In this document: positions 41,917 through 50,827 of the stretch, one piece after another
How positions within the stretch are numbered: the first letter of the stretch is position 1
Layout of the letters: every line of letters begins with the position of its first letter
Assembly: GCF_020686945.1 (NCBI RefSeq)
Contig: NZ_JAJEPR010000001.1
Location: 1-64,000, forward strand
DNA length: 64,000 nt
Reading direction: 5' to 3'
DNA from: Limivivens faecihominis
Lineage (GTDB): Bacteria; Bacillota; Clostridia; Lachnospirales; Lachnospiraceae
The notes under the pieces: model-generated
Databases searched by the model: none
What the model saw: only the letters and a program-made list of their open reading frames with translations
What the model was told of the DNA's origin: nothing
Made by a program: the position numbers and the translations under genes

Positions 41917-41945
41917 TTGACAACCCCAACCGCCTGTGATAGCCT
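41917..41945 (+). promoter_or_regulatory. Promoter of the metG T-box transcript
   Basis: TTGACA (41917-41922), a 17-bp spacer and TAGCCT (41940-41945). Confidence 0.6.
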
Positions 41946-41956
41946 AAAATCTAGGG

Positions 41957-42227
41957 AAAACGCAGAGATGAAGAGAGTAACCCATAAGAAATATCACAGA
42001 GAGGCCTGTTTGCTGAGAGGGGTCATAGGGACGATGGGTGAAGATGGCTTCTGAGCGGCACGGGTGAGCTTTGATGGGACAGCAAGCCGGTGACAGGACC
42101 GCCTGTTACAGCGGAAGAGTGTGAAAAGCACTCAGTGAGGTCTCCTTTGTGAGAAGGAGATGAAGTGAAGTGGTAACGCGGTTTTATGCCGCCTTCTCTG
42201 GGAGATCCCCGGGAAGGCGGTTTTTTT
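41957..42227 (+). ncRNA. T-box riboswitch controlling metG
   Basis: A roughly 270-base leader. The stem I base carries AGAGAGTA (AGTA/GA motif region near 41968), the antiterminator holds the T-box GAAGTGGTAACGCGG (42167-42181, equivalent to GGGTGGNACCGCG), and a competing terminator CCGCCTTC/GAAGGCGG (42189-42196, 42213-42220) ends in seven T. Such leaders read uncharged tRNA; the downstream gene indicates tRNA-Met. I did not fix the specifier codon with certainty. Confidence 0.9.
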
Positions 42228-42338
42228 CGCGGGAAGCAATGGATGCAGGACGTTAGGACAGCCGGGACAGATACACTGATGTGGTATGCTGTGCCTGTCC
42301 GGAATCGTCTCTGCGGAATTAAGAAGGAGGATCTACAC

Positions 42339-44309
42339 ATGTCAAAAGAAAAATATTACATCACCACGGCCATTGCCTATACCTCAGGCAAGCCGCATAT
42401 CGGAAACACCTACGAGATCGTTCTCGCAGACAGCATCGCCCGTTTCAAGAGAGAGCAGGGCTATGATGTGTTTTTCCAGACCGGAACCGACGAGCACGGC
42501 CAGAAGATTGAGCTGAAGGCCGAGGAAGCCGGCATTACTCCGAAAGAGTTTGTCGATAACGTGTCTTCCGAGATCAAACGGATCTGGGATCTTATGAACA
42601 CTTCCTATGATAAATTCATCCGTACCACCGATGAGTATCATGAGAAACAGGTTCAGAAAATTTTCAAAAAAATGTACGCCAAAGGCGATATCTATAAGGG
42701 CTATTACGAGGGAATGTACTGTACTCCCTGTGAGTCTTTCTTTACCGAGTCCCAGCTGGTAGACGGCAAATGCCCGGACTGCGGCCGCGAGGTACAGCCT
42801 GCCCGTGAGGAAGCTTACTTCTTCAAAATGAGCAAATATGCCCAGAGACTCATCGACTACATCAACGAGCATCCGGAGTTCATCCAGCCCGTTTCCCGTA
42901 AAAATGAGATGATGAACAACTTCCTTCTGCCGGGACTGCAGGATCTCTGCGTATCCAGAACCTCCTTCAAATGGGGAATCCCGGTAGACTTCGATCCGAA
43001 GCATGTGGTTTATGTATGGCTTGACGCCCTGACCAACTACATCACCGGAATCGGTTATGACTGCGACGGTGAGAGCAGCGACCTCTTCAAGAAAAACTGG
43101 CCCGCAGACCTTCACCTCATTGGAAAAGACATCATTCGTTTCCATACAATCTACTGGCCGATCTTCCTGATGGCTCTGGATCTGCCTCTGCCGAAGCAGG
43201 TATTTGGTCATCCTTGGCTCCTTCAGGGCGACGGAAAAATGAGTAAGTCCAAAGGAAACGTAATCTACGCAGACGATCTGGTAGAGCTCTTCGGCGTAGA
43301 CGCAGTGCGTTACTTTGTGCTTCATGAGATGCCCTTCGAGAACGACGGCGTGATCACTTGGGATCTGATGGTGGAGCGTCTGAACTCCGACCTTGCCAAC
43401 ACCCTCGGAAACCTTCTGAACCGTACGGTTTCCATGTCAAATAAATATTTCGGCGGCGTTGTGGCTGACAAAGGCGTGAGCGACACCATGGATGAGGACC
43501 TCAAACAGGTTGTTCTCTCCACCGTGGACAGAGTAAATGCAAAGATGAACGACCTTCGTGTGGCAGATGCCATCAGTGAGATCTTCGTTCTCTTCAAACG
43601 CTGTAACAAATACATCGACGAGACCATGCCCTGGGCTCTGGCCAAGGATCCGGAGAAACAGGATCGTCTGGCAACAGTTCTCTACAACCTGGTAGAGAGC
43701 ATCACGATCGGCGGCAGCCTTCTCTGCTCCTTCATGCCGGAGACTTCCGAGAAGATCCTCGCTCAGCTGAACGCCAAGAAGAGAGAGCTTTCCGATATGC
43801 ATACTTTCGGTCTCTATGAGTCAGGAAACAAGGTGACAGAGCAGCCGGAGATCCTTTTCGCACGTCAGGACGTCAAAGAGGTTCTGGAAAAGGTAGAGGC
43901 CAAGAAAGCCGCAGCCAAAGCCGCAGCCGGTGAGACCGAGGAAGCCAAAGAGGAAGAGCCGGTGATCGACATCCCGAAAAAAGAGGAGATCACCTTCGAG
44001 GACTTCGAGAAAATGCAGTTCCAGGTAGGTGAGATCATCTCCTGCGAGGCAGTCAAGAAATCCAAAAAGCTTCTCTGCTCCCAGGTGAAGATCGGAAGCG
44101 AGGTAAAACAGATCGTGTCCGGTATCAAGGCTCACTATTCACCGGAGGAGATGGTCGGCAAGAAGGTAATGGTTCTTGTAAACCTCAAACCCGCCAAACT
44201 GGCAGGCGTTCTTTCCGAGGGAATGATCCTCTGCGCTGAGGATGAGAACGGCGAGCTGGCTCTCATGGTTCCCGAGAAAAAAATGCCCGCAGGCGCAGAA
44301 GTTTGCTAA
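42339..44309 (+). CDS. metG: Methionyl-tRNA synthetase
   Basis: A 656-residue class I synthetase that charges tRNA-Met. The ATP-binding HIGH-type motif (KPHIGN near 18) and KMSKS loop (near 300) are intact. A zinc knuckle lies in the insertion (CTPC and CPDC near 129-148). The C-terminal 110 residues are an EMAP/Arc1p-like tRNA-binding domain (starts FEDFEKMQFQVGEI). The ATG at 42339 follows GAAGGAGG; a longer in-frame extension would begin inside the T-box terminator and is rejected. Expression should rise when methionyl-tRNA falls, through the T-box. Confidence 0.96.
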   Translation: MSKEKYYITTAIAYTSGKPHIGNTYEIVLADSIARFKREQGYDVFFQTGTDEHGQKIELKAEEAGITPKEFVDNVSSEIKRIWDLMNTSYDKFIRTTDEYHEKQVQKIFKKMYAKGDIYKGYYEGMYCTPCESFFTESQLVDGKCPDCGREVQPAREEAYFFKMSKYAQRLIDYINEHPEFIQPVSRKNEMMNNFLLPGLQDLCVSRTSFKWGIPVDFDPKHVVYVWLDALTNYITGIGYDCDGESSDLFKKNWPADLHLIGKDIIRFHTIYWPIFLMALDLPLPKQVFGHPWLLQGDGKMSKSKGNVIYADDLVELFGVDAVRYFVLHEMPFENDGVITWDLMVERLNSDLANTLGNLLNRTVSMSNKYFGGVVADKGVSDTMDEDLKQVVLSTVDRVNAKMNDLRVADAISEIFVLFKRCNKYIDETMPWALAKDPEKQDRLATVLYNLVESITIGGSLLCSFMPETSEKILAQLNAKKRELSDMHTFGLYESGNKVTEQPEILFARQDVKEVLEKVEAKKAAAKAAAGETEEAKEEEPVIDIPKKEEITFEDFEKMQFQVGEIISCEAVKKSKKLLCSQVKIGSEVKQIVSGIKAHYSPEEMVGKKVMVLVNLKPAKLAGVLSEGMILCAEDENGELALMVPEKKMPAGAEVC

Positions 44310-44323
44310 CATCAGGGGATCAA

Positions 44324-44360
44324 AGCCAGAAAGCTGTTCGTGCTTGCACGATAAAGCTTT
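44324..44360. repeat. CATGCTTGCATG-family intergenic hairpin (variant copy)
   Basis: AAAGCT/AGCTTT (44330-44335, 44355-44360) encloses CGTGC-TT-GCACG (44339-44350); it starts with AGCCA and is followed by TTGACT, as in the copies at 52381-52437 and 62304-62448. Confidence 0.5.
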
Positions 44361-44401
44361 TGACTTTAAGACCCGTAAAACATTCAAAAGTAGTGGGAAA
44401 C

Positions 44402-44444
44402 GTAAGCCTGGCAGGCGGCAAAAAGCCGCCCTCGCCGGGCTTAT
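44402..44444 (+). other. Large GC-rich hairpin between metG and the LRR protein
   Basis: TAAGCCTGGC pairs with GCCGGGCTTA, enclosing GGCGGC-AAAAA-GCCGCC. No U run follows, only TATCTT, so termination would be partial at best; it lies just before an AAGGAGG ribosome site. Confidence 0.6.
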
Positions 44445-44466
44445 CTTAAACAAGGAGGAAAGGAAA

Positions 44467-46743
44467 ATGGCGAATCTGTGGAAAAAGGCAACAGCTTCTC
44501 TTCTGACGGCGGCTCTGCTTTCCGGCGGCGCGCCGGGACTGAGCGCAAATGCAGGCACACCGGTAATTTCTGAGACAATTTCAGCAGCGACTCTTGCAAA
44601 AGACACAGCGGAAACCGCCGGGAAAATTTCAGTGACTCAGAAGGGAAGTCTTCTTCTGATCTCCGGAAAAGGCGCTCTGACGGCGGCTACTCTCAAAGAT
44701 ACGGATTTCTCAGAGATCACGGAAGTTCAGGTGAAAGCCGGCATCACAGCCATCGGCTCCGGAGCCTTCCTAGATCAGAAAACAATAAAAAAAGTAAGCC
44801 TTCCGGACAGTGTCCTCACGATAGAAACCAATGCCTTCCGGGGCTGTGAGACCCTGGAGGAGCTCCAATTCGGAAGTGCCTTAAAAACCATCGGAAGCTT
44901 TGCTTTTTACCGCTGCAAGAGCCTCGCTTCCATTGCCCTTCCGGATTCCGTGAAGACGCTGGAGACCGGAGCCTTCCAGGAGTGTACGGCCTTAAAAACC
45001 GCAGCTCTCGGAAACGGCGTGAAAAAACTCCCGATCCAGCTTTTCCGCGGCTGCACCTCCCTGGAGACCGTGGAACTGAACCCTTCTCTGGAAGTCATCG
45101 GGGAGCAGAGCTTCTGTCTGTGCAGCGCCCTGAAAAATATCGTGATCCCGTCCGGTGTCTATCGCATTGACAAAAACGCTTTTTCAGGCTGTTCCGCCCT
45201 GAGCCTGAACCTTCCGGAAGACCTGGAGGATCAGGGGGACGGCTCCTATCGGAAACGGGGCGGCCTCAAGATTTCCGGTACCTACCTCTATTCCGAGGCG
45301 GAAAAGGTCCTGACGCTGGTCAATCAGGAGCGGGTCAAAGCAGGTCTTGAAGCTGTCGTGATGGATCGGGAGCTTCTGGAGGGGGCGATGACTCGGAGCG
45401 CGGAGCTGAACGTCCTCTATTCCGACCGGCGCCCCAACGGGGCCAGCTTTGATTCCGTCAGCAGCAAGGCCAAAGCGGAAAACCGCCTGATCGGCGTCAG
45501 CTCCGCCCGGGAGGCCATGGAAGTCTGGATGCAGTCCGATGGCTTCAAGAGCCACATCCTGGACCCGGAGGTAAAAAGCATCGGCGTGGGCTGTTTTTCT
45601 CAGGGAAACCTCAAGTGCTGGGTACAGCTTTTCGGCACAGAGAAGGCAGAAAATCCCGGAAGCCAGGCCGACGTGAGCAAGGTCACAGATATCCGGATCA
45701 CGGGAGAGAATGCCTCCTTCTATCTTGATAAAACCTCTCTGGAGCTTGAGCCCGGCAAGACGGAAAACCTCACGGTTTATCTTAAAAACACCGGTTTTTC
45801 CCAGGCCTCGGCGGCTGTGGCTCCGGAGACCTTCCAGTGGGAATCCAGTGATTCCTCGGTAGTTTCTGTGGATGAAAACGGGACCCTCACAGCGAAAAAA
45901 GGCGGCGAGGCCACGATCACCTGCACCTCCCGCTACGGCGACCGCCAGAGCCTGAGCTGCAAGGTAAAGGTGGAGGTGAAACTGACCGCTATCCGGCCCG
46001 AGGCGAAGACTCTGCGACTGGCCGTGGGCAAGAAATATGCCCCGAAAATGGAGCTTGTTCCCTCAAACGTCACAAACGCGAGTCTGACCTACAAGAGCTC
46101 CCGCCCCTCGGTGGTGACGGTGACGGCCGACGGCAAGCTCTGGGCCCGGAAAAACGGAACAGCCGTAATCACCTGCAGTTCCGGAAAAATCCAGACGAAA
46201 TTCACTGTAGCCGTGCGAAATTATGTGTCGGCGGTGCGTGTGACCAATGCGCCCACCGATCTGAACGTCGGAGAAAAGCTGGTGCTTCAGACCAAGATTC
46301 TTCCTACGAACGCCCTTTATAAGGGAGTAACCTTCCAGAGCTCCGATCCGAAAATCGCTTCGGTCACGAAGAACGGTATTCTGAAAGCCAACAAACCGGG
46401 CAGAGTGAAGATCACCTGCCAGGCAAAATACGGAGCTGGGGCGGTGAAGAGTTTCTATCTGACCGTTCATCCGAAGACGCCCGTGATCTATGGAAAGGCT
46501 CTCGAGGGCGGCCTGAGGCTGGCCTGGAAGATCCCCGAGGGAGCCACAAATTGTACAGTTTACTGGACCAACGCCCCAGGGCGGAGTTTCCGGAGACTCT
46601 ACAGCGGAACGAACCGCTCCTACACCTGGAAAAATCTGAGAAAAGGACGCACTTACTATTTCAAGATCTGTGCTATGGCGAAAGTCGGCAAAAAGAACGT
46701 CTACAGTCCCTGGAGCAAAGTGCTGGAGGTTACAGTAAAATGA
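44467..46743 (+). CDS. Secreted LRR (BspA-type) / CAP / Ig-like / fibronectin-like surface protein
   Basis: A 758-residue exported protein. Signal peptide about 1-29. LRR_5 (BspA/TpLRR) repeats span about 75-245, each with the G-AF--C--L--- pattern. A CAP/SCP domain follows (about 275-400; LTLVNQERVKAGL, MEVWMQSDGFKSHIL, CWVQLFG). Then two to three Big_2 Ig-like domains (about 415-670, W-SSDSSVVSVDENG and S-SDPKIASVTKNG motifs), and a C-terminal fibronectin-type stretch ending SPWSKVLEVTVK. No sortase signal or membrane anchor is visible, so it is secreted or wall-associated non-covalently. The ATG at 44467 follows AAGGAGGAAAGG. Its stop overlaps the tatD start. Confidence 0.87.
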   Translation: MANLWKKATASLLTAALLSGGAPGLSANAGTPVISETISAATLAKDTAETAGKISVTQKGSLLLISGKGALTAATLKDTDFSEITEVQVKAGITAIGSGAFLDQKTIKKVSLPDSVLTIETNAFRGCETLEELQFGSALKTIGSFAFYRCKSLASIALPDSVKTLETGAFQECTALKTAALGNGVKKLPIQLFRGCTSLETVELNPSLEVIGEQSFCLCSALKNIVIPSGVYRIDKNAFSGCSALSLNLPEDLEDQGDGSYRKRGGLKISGTYLYSEAEKVLTLVNQERVKAGLEAVVMDRELLEGAMTRSAELNVLYSDRRPNGASFDSVSSKAKAENRLIGVSSAREAMEVWMQSDGFKSHILDPEVKSIGVGCFSQGNLKCWVQLFGTEKAENPGSQADVSKVTDIRITGENASFYLDKTSLELEPGKTENLTVYLKNTGFSQASAAVAPETFQWESSDSSVVSVDENGTLTAKKGGEATITCTSRYGDRQSLSCKVKVEVKLTAIRPEAKTLRLAVGKKYAPKMELVPSNVTNASLTYKSSRPSVVTVTADGKLWARKNGTAVITCSSGKIQTKFTVAVRNYVSAVRVTNAPTDLNVGEKLVLQTKILPTNALYKGVTFQSSDPKIASVTKNGILKANKPGRVKITCQAKYGAGAVKSFYLTVHPKTPVIYGKALEGGLRLAWKIPEGATNCTVYWTNAPGRSFRRLYSGTNRSYTWKNLRKGRTYYFKICAMAKVGKKNVYSPWSKVLEVTVK

Positions 46744-47510
46744 TATTTGACAGTCATGCCCATTACGACGATGAGGCATTTAATGAAGACCGGGAGGCCA
46801 TTCTGAATAGCCTTCCGGAAAACGGAATTTCCCCCATTGTAAACGTGTCGGCCCAGCTTTCCGGCGTGACAGCCACTGTGGAGCTTACGGAAAAATATCC
46901 TTTTATCTATGGTTCCGTGGGCGTTCATCCGGACCATGTGGGAGAGCTTTCCGAGGAAAAAATCCAGTGGATGAAGGAGCTGGCCGGCCGGGAGAAGATC
47001 GTGGCTGTGGGCGAGATCGGCCTCGACCACTACTGGGACACCGAGTCTGACGAGGTCCAGAGGAAGTGGTTTATCCGCCAGCTGGAGCTGGCCAAAGAGG
47101 TAAATCTTCCGGTCATCATTCACAGTCGGGAGGCCTCCCAGGAGACCTTTGACATCATGAAGGAGCATCACGCAGGCAGCACCGGCGGCGTGATCCACTG
47201 CTATTCCGGGTCAAAAGAGATGGCTGCGGAATATCTGAAAATGGGTTATTATATCGGTATCGGTGGCGTTGTCACCTTCAAAAACGCCCGTGTCATGAAG
47301 GAAGTGGCAGCGGCCGTTCCCCTGGAGCGGATTCTGATCGAGACGGATTGCCCTTATCTCGCCCCCACGCCCTACCGAGGAAAACGAAATTCTTCGCTTT
47401 TTCTCCCCTATGTCATAGAAGAGATTGCGAAGCTCAAAGGAATTGCCCCCAAAACGGTGGAGGAGACCACCTGGGAAAATGCAATGAGGATGTATAAAAT
47501 CAATGGATAA
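46740..47510 (+). CDS. tatD: TatD family metal-dependent DNase
   Basis: A 256-residue TIM-barrel hydrolase of the amidohydrolase superfamily, with 3'-5' nuclease activity in characterised members. Metal ligands are visible: HAHYDD at the N-terminus, GEIGLDHYW (near 93), HSRE (near 130), HCYSG (near 155) and the late Asp in IETDCPYLAPTP (near 206). The start overlaps the previous stop (ATGA) with GGAGG upstream. The next gene, rsmA, overlaps its end by 8 bases, a gene order widely conserved in Firmicutes. Confidence 0.95.
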   Translation: MIFDSHAHYDDEAFNEDREAILNSLPENGISPIVNVSAQLSGVTATVELTEKYPFIYGSVGVHPDHVGELSEEKIQWMKELAGREKIVAVGEIGLDHYWDTESDEVQRKWFIRQLELAKEVNLPVIIHSREASQETFDIMKEHHAGSTGGVIHCYSGSKEMAAEYLKMGYYIGIGGVVTFKNARVMKEVAAAVPLERILIETDCPYLAPTPYRGKRNSSLFLPYVIEEIAKLKGIAPKTVEETTWENAMRMYKING

Positions 47511-48372
47511 AATGGAAAAATTATCAAATCCCCAGAAGACTATCGAGGTCTTACAGAAATATAATTTCAGCTTTCAGAAAAAATTCGGCCAGAACTTTCT
47601 CATCGATCCCCATGTGCTGGACAAAATCATCGCTGCGGCGGAGATCACCAAAGATGATTTTGTTCTGGAGATCGGCCCCGGCATCGGTACGCTGACCCAG
47701 TATCTGGCGGAAGCGGCCCGGGAAGTCGTGGCTGTGGAGATCGACAGCACGCTGATCCCGATTCTCGAGGATACGTTGAGCGCTTACGACAACGTCAGCG
47801 TCATCAACGAGGACGTCTTAAAGGTGGATCTCAGGAAACTGGCTGAGGAGAGAAACGGCGGCAAACCCATCAAAGTAGTGGCAAATCTGCCCTACTACAT
47901 CACGACCCCGATTATCATGAGCCTTTTTGAGAGCCATGTGCCCCTGAAGAGCCTGACGGTCATGGTTCAGAAAGAGGTGGCCCTCCGGATGCAGGCAGGC
48001 CCCGGCACCAAGGATTACGGCGCTCTTTCCCTGGCGGTTCAGTATTATGCGAGCCCCTATCTGGCAGCAAATGTGCCGCCCAACTGCTTTATGCCCCGAC
48101 CTAACGTGGGCAGCGCGGTGATCCGTCTGACCCGTTTCGAGGAGACACCGGTGCAGGTCAAGGACGAAAAGCTCCTGTTCCGTCTCATCCGGGCTTCCTT
48201 CAACCAGCGTAGAAAAACGCTCCAGAACGGCCTGGTGAACTCTCAGGAACTGGATTTCACGAAGGAGCAGGTGGCAGCAGCCATTGCGACGCTGGGTGTT
48301 TCCCCGAGTGTCCGCGGCGAGGCCCTGACGCTGGAGCAGTTCGCAGCTCTTGCCAATGCATTAAGTGAGTAA
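47503..48372 (+). CDS. rsmA: 16S rRNA dimethyladenosine transferase
   Basis: A 289-residue methyltransferase (KsgA) that dimethylates two adjacent adenosines in the 3' helix of 16S rRNA during 30S assembly. SAM motif I LEIGPGIGTLTQYL (near 55), acidic loop VEIDSTLIP, and catalytic NLPYYIT (near 127) are present, as is the C-terminal FNQRRKTLQN signature. It starts inside the tatD 3' end; an alternative ATG at 47512 would shorten it by three residues. Last gene of the operon. Confidence 0.96.
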   Translation: MDKMEKLSNPQKTIEVLQKYNFSFQKKFGQNFLIDPHVLDKIIAAAEITKDDFVLEIGPGIGTLTQYLAEAAREVVAVEIDSTLIPILEDTLSAYDNVSVINEDVLKVDLRKLAEERNGGKPIKVVANLPYYITTPIIMSLFESHVPLKSLTVMVQKEVALRMQAGPGTKDYGALSLAVQYYASPYLAANVPPNCFMPRPNVGSAVIRLTRFEETPVQVKDEKLLFRLIRASFNQRRKTLQNGLVNSQELDFTKEQVAAAIATLGVSPSVRGEALTLEQFAALANALSE

Positions 48373-48376
48373 AAAG

Positions 48377-48420
48377 AAAGCTCTGAATCTAAGAGAAAAT
48401 CTTAAGGTTCAGAGCTTTTT
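48377..48420. terminator. Bidirectional terminator between rsmA and the ROK gene
   Basis: AAAGCTCTGAA/TTCAGAGCTTT with an inner CTAAGA/TCTTAAG pairing; U runs on both strands. It ends at the ROK stop codon. Confidence 0.85.
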
Positions 48421-49582
48421 ACATGTCGTTTTCCGTGACGGCGGGTTTCAGACGGAGATTTTCCACCTTGAGAAATTCCTTCAGGACCACATAGATGCCG
48501 CCGAGGAGGATTGCCGTGTCCTGTAGATGGGAGGGACGGATTTTTAAGGGGCGCCCCATGCGGTTGTTGAGGGATTTTTCCAGGGTCCGTGCGATGTCCG
48601 GGAAATAGGTCGTGAAGGAGCTGTTGATGACGATGAGGTCCGGGTTCAGGGTATTCAGAACGTTGTTGAGGCCGATGCTCATATATTTGAGGAAAAGCTG
48701 ATGGACGAAAAGAGCATCCGGGTCCTTGTCCCGGGAGAGGCGGATCAGCTCATCGAGGGAGACCTCATAGCCTTTCCGCTGGGAGAGTTCAAGTAGAAGA
48801 GCCCGCTCGGAAATGTACTGCTCGAGACAGCCAAGATTTCCGCAGGGACAGGGGCGGCCATCTGGCTCCACGATGGTGTGGCCCAGCTCTCCGGCGAAAC
48901 CGTTGGCTCCGGTGTAAAGGTGATCGTTGATGAGGATTCCCATGCCCACGCCGGAATGAACGCTGATGTTGATCATATCCGGATAATTGAAGGCAAAAGC
49001 CCGCTCGCCAAGGACTGAGAGATTTGCTTCATTATAGAGATAGACCGGCAGGTTTAAGGCTTCCATCAGCCGCCGGGCGAGGTCCGCATCCAGGGAATAA
49101 TAGGGAGCGAAAATCATCCGGTTTCCGCGGGAGACGCCGTGAACGCCGAGACAGATGCCCACGACACCGTAGCGGGAGGGCGGAAGGGCCTCCATCGTAT
49201 TTTTCAGAACTTCCAGAAGAAATGAAAAAAAACCCTCATCAAAGGCCCGGACCGGATATTGCCTCAGCCGACAGCCCGTTCCCAGAAGATCAGCGGACAT
49301 AACCGTGATTCCTGTGGTTTCGATGTTGACGGCAAGTGCGTATCCGGCCTCCTGATGTAAGCTCAGGAGAATGGGTTTCCGGCCTTTTTCCGCCGGGGCG
49401 CTTCCCACCTCCCTTACCAGGCCGGAATCCAGAAGCTCCTGTACGATGGAGGAGACGGTGGCCTTGGTAAGTCCCAGGTGTTTGGCGAGCCCCGCACGGG
49501 AAATGGGGCCTTCATTGATGATGGCTTCTAAAATCAGATGAAAATTGATGTCACGGATCAGTTCTTTGCTTCCTGTCTGCAT
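48419..49582 (-). CDS. ROK family transcriptional repressor (NagC/XylR type)
   Basis: A 387-residue sugar-responsive repressor. The N-terminal winged helix-turn-helix (about 15-65; ISRAGLAKHLGLTKATVSSIVQEL) precedes a ROK sugar-kinase-like domain (about 80-370) with the zinc motif GHTIVEPDGRPCPCGNLGCLEQY near 245. The phosphate-binding D-G-G-T of real kinases is degenerate here (VNIETTGI), as in repressors. Ligand unknown. It lies 47 bases downstream of the YesL-like gene on the same strand, so the two are probably cotranscribed. Confidence 0.9.
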   Translation of the reverse strand: MQTGSKELIRDINFHLILEAIINEGPISRAGLAKHLGLTKATVSSIVQELLDSGLVREVGSAPAEKGRKPILLSLHQEAGYALAVNIETTGITVMSADLLGTGCRLRQYPVRAFDEGFFSFLLEVLKNTMEALPPSRYGVVGICLGVHGVSRGNRMIFAPYYSLDADLARRLMEALNLPVYLYNEANLSVLGERAFAFNYPDMINISVHSGVGMGILINDHLYTGANGFAGELGHTIVEPDGRPCPCGNLGCLEQYISERALLLELSQRKGYEVSLDELIRLSRDKDPDALFVHQLFLKYMSIGLNNVLNTLNPDLIVINSSFTTYFPDIARTLEKSLNNRMGRPLKIRPSHLQDTAILLGGIYVVLKEFLKVENLRLKPAVTENDM

Positions 49583-49629
49583 GTTTCACCTCGCTGGAAA
49601 TAGGCAGATGCAGCAGTCAGAGGAGAAAA

Positions 49630-50421
49630 TTACTGCTCTGTCGTGTTGTCATTTTCGGGCTTTTCATCGGCGGGAGCTGCGGTTTCGTCAGAAACGGTTT
49701 CCTCAGAATCAGTTCCCTCAGTGCTTCCATCGAGCTCTTCACGAAGTCCCTCGATGGTCCAGTCGTCCTCATCTTTTTCTTCCTCTTCGCTCTCATCCTT
49801 CGGGATGTATTTGTCGAAGATCTTCACGAAAAAGTAGGATTTCGCAAAGGCCAGGGTGGAGAAGCCTAAAAGGAAATAGGCCAGGATGCCGTAGGAGAAG
49901 ATCATGGTGTTGAAGAGCATTGCAACGATGGGAGCAATGCTGATGAGCAGCATCAGGATCGTGTAGGGCAGATGTCTTAAGGACATCAGAAGCGCGTTGC
50001 GGATTGTGTTTTTCACGGTGTTGACGAATTTCGCCAGGAGCGGGAACACATACTGGAGGATCATAACCATGATAAGAGCGATGACCAGCAGGCCGTATTT
50101 GACAACGGTGTAAATGCCGCCGCTGAGCTGTTTCATGATGATGAAATCCATGAACTCAAGGATGATCAGTACCAGAGCGATGAGCCAGATGCCGAGACCC
50201 TGCTTGAAGTTTTCCTTGAAGGATTTGAAGAAGGAACGGGCGATGTAGGCTTCCTCGTTCCGAACCATTTTCATCGTCACATAGTACATGGCGGTGATGG
50301 CCGGTCCGATGGTGACGATGGGGATGCAGCAGAGCAGGAAGAGAAGGTTCAGGATAATAAGATCCGCCACCCTGCCCATGAAGGTGAAAAATTTGTTGTC
50401 CATGTTGAAAATACGGTCCAT
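49630..50421 (-). CDS. YesL family membrane protein (DUF624)
   Basis: A 263-residue membrane protein with about five predicted helices (first near 20-45) and an acidic, Glu/Ser/Thr-rich cytoplasmic-type tail (about 215-263). The N-terminal motif NMDNKFFTFMGRVADLIILNLLF is typical of YesL/DUF624 proteins, which often accompany YesMN-type sensors and sugar importers; the function is not established. The start at 50421 has GGAG at 7 bases; a longer frame upstream would run through the leader and promoter and is rejected. Own promoter at 50497-50525. Confidence 0.85.
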   Translation of the reverse strand: MDRIFNMDNKFFTFMGRVADLIILNLLFLLCCIPIVTIGPAITAMYYVTMKMVRNEEAYIARSFFKSFKENFKQGLGIWLIALVLIILEFMDFIIMKQLSGGIYTVVKYGLLVIALIMVMILQYVFPLLAKFVNTVKNTIRNALLMSLRHLPYTILMLLISIAPIVAMLFNTMIFSYGILAYFLLGFSTLAFAKSYFFVKIFDKYIPKDESEEEEKDEDDWTIEGLREELDGSTEGTDSEETVSDETAAPADEKPENDNTTEQ

Positions 50422-50496
50422 AATAAAACTCCAATCTGTGATAAAATTTTGACACCGTGGGCAGTTTTGCTGTCCCACGCTTTTAGCTATTAGAAC

Positions 50497-50525
50497 ATTA
50501 TAGTGCAAATCTGTGTAAAAATCAA
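50497..50525 (-). promoter_or_regulatory. Promoter of the yesL-like/ROK operon
   Basis: On the minus strand TTGATT (50520-50525), a 17-bp spacer and consensus TATAAT (50497-50502). A hairpin with CGTGGG/CCCACG arms lies in the leader near 50453-50482. Confidence 0.75.
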
Positions 50526-50606
50526 TTTGTAAGGCGATAAAATCAGCATTTTTTAATATTTTATACAGAAAAATATTAGAGTTTATAACAAAAAAAAGAA
50601 CTGCCC

Positions 50607-50635
50607 TTGCATAGATCTTTTTAATAGGATATACT
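50607..50635 (+). promoter_or_regulatory. Promoter of asnS
   Basis: TTGCAT (50607-50612), a 17-bp spacer and TATACT (50630-50635); the resulting leader is about 185 bases. Confidence 0.7.
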
Positions 50636-50644
50636 GTGATTACA

Positions 50645-50792
50645 GCGTCCAAAAGTCTAAGTCTGCTTGGACTTGCACAAAGCGGACCTAGACCTTGGGA
50701 CGCGCCCCTACATGAGCATGGAAGGGGAGCGTAAGCTCCACGATATGCGAATGTAGGGAAGGATTGTGGGAGTGCGAAGCACGAAACAATCC
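50645..50792 (+). ncRNA. Structured asnS leader with three consecutive hairpin domains
   Basis: Domain 1: GCGTCC/GGACGC (50645-50650, 50698-50703) closing an imperfect AGTCTA/TAGACC inner stem. Domain 2: CCCTACAT/ATGTAGGG (50706-50713, 50751-50758) enclosing GCAT/ATGC and GGAGC-GTAA-GCTCC. Domain 3: GGATTGT/ACAATCC (50761-50767, 50786-50792) enclosing GTGC-GAA-GCAC. There is no T-box sequence and no U-run terminator. Confidence 0.55.
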
Positions 50793-50827
50793 GTGTAATC
50801 AAACATGAAAAAGGATAGGAAAGAAAA

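Noticed and set aside
42186..42338. N-terminal extension of metG
   Set aside because: The extra frame begins in the T-box terminator and has no homology; ATG 42339 has an ideal ribosome site.
50645..50792. asnS leader as a T-box
   Set aside because: It has no GGTGGNACCGCG-like sequence and no terminator with a U run, unlike the clear T-box before metG.
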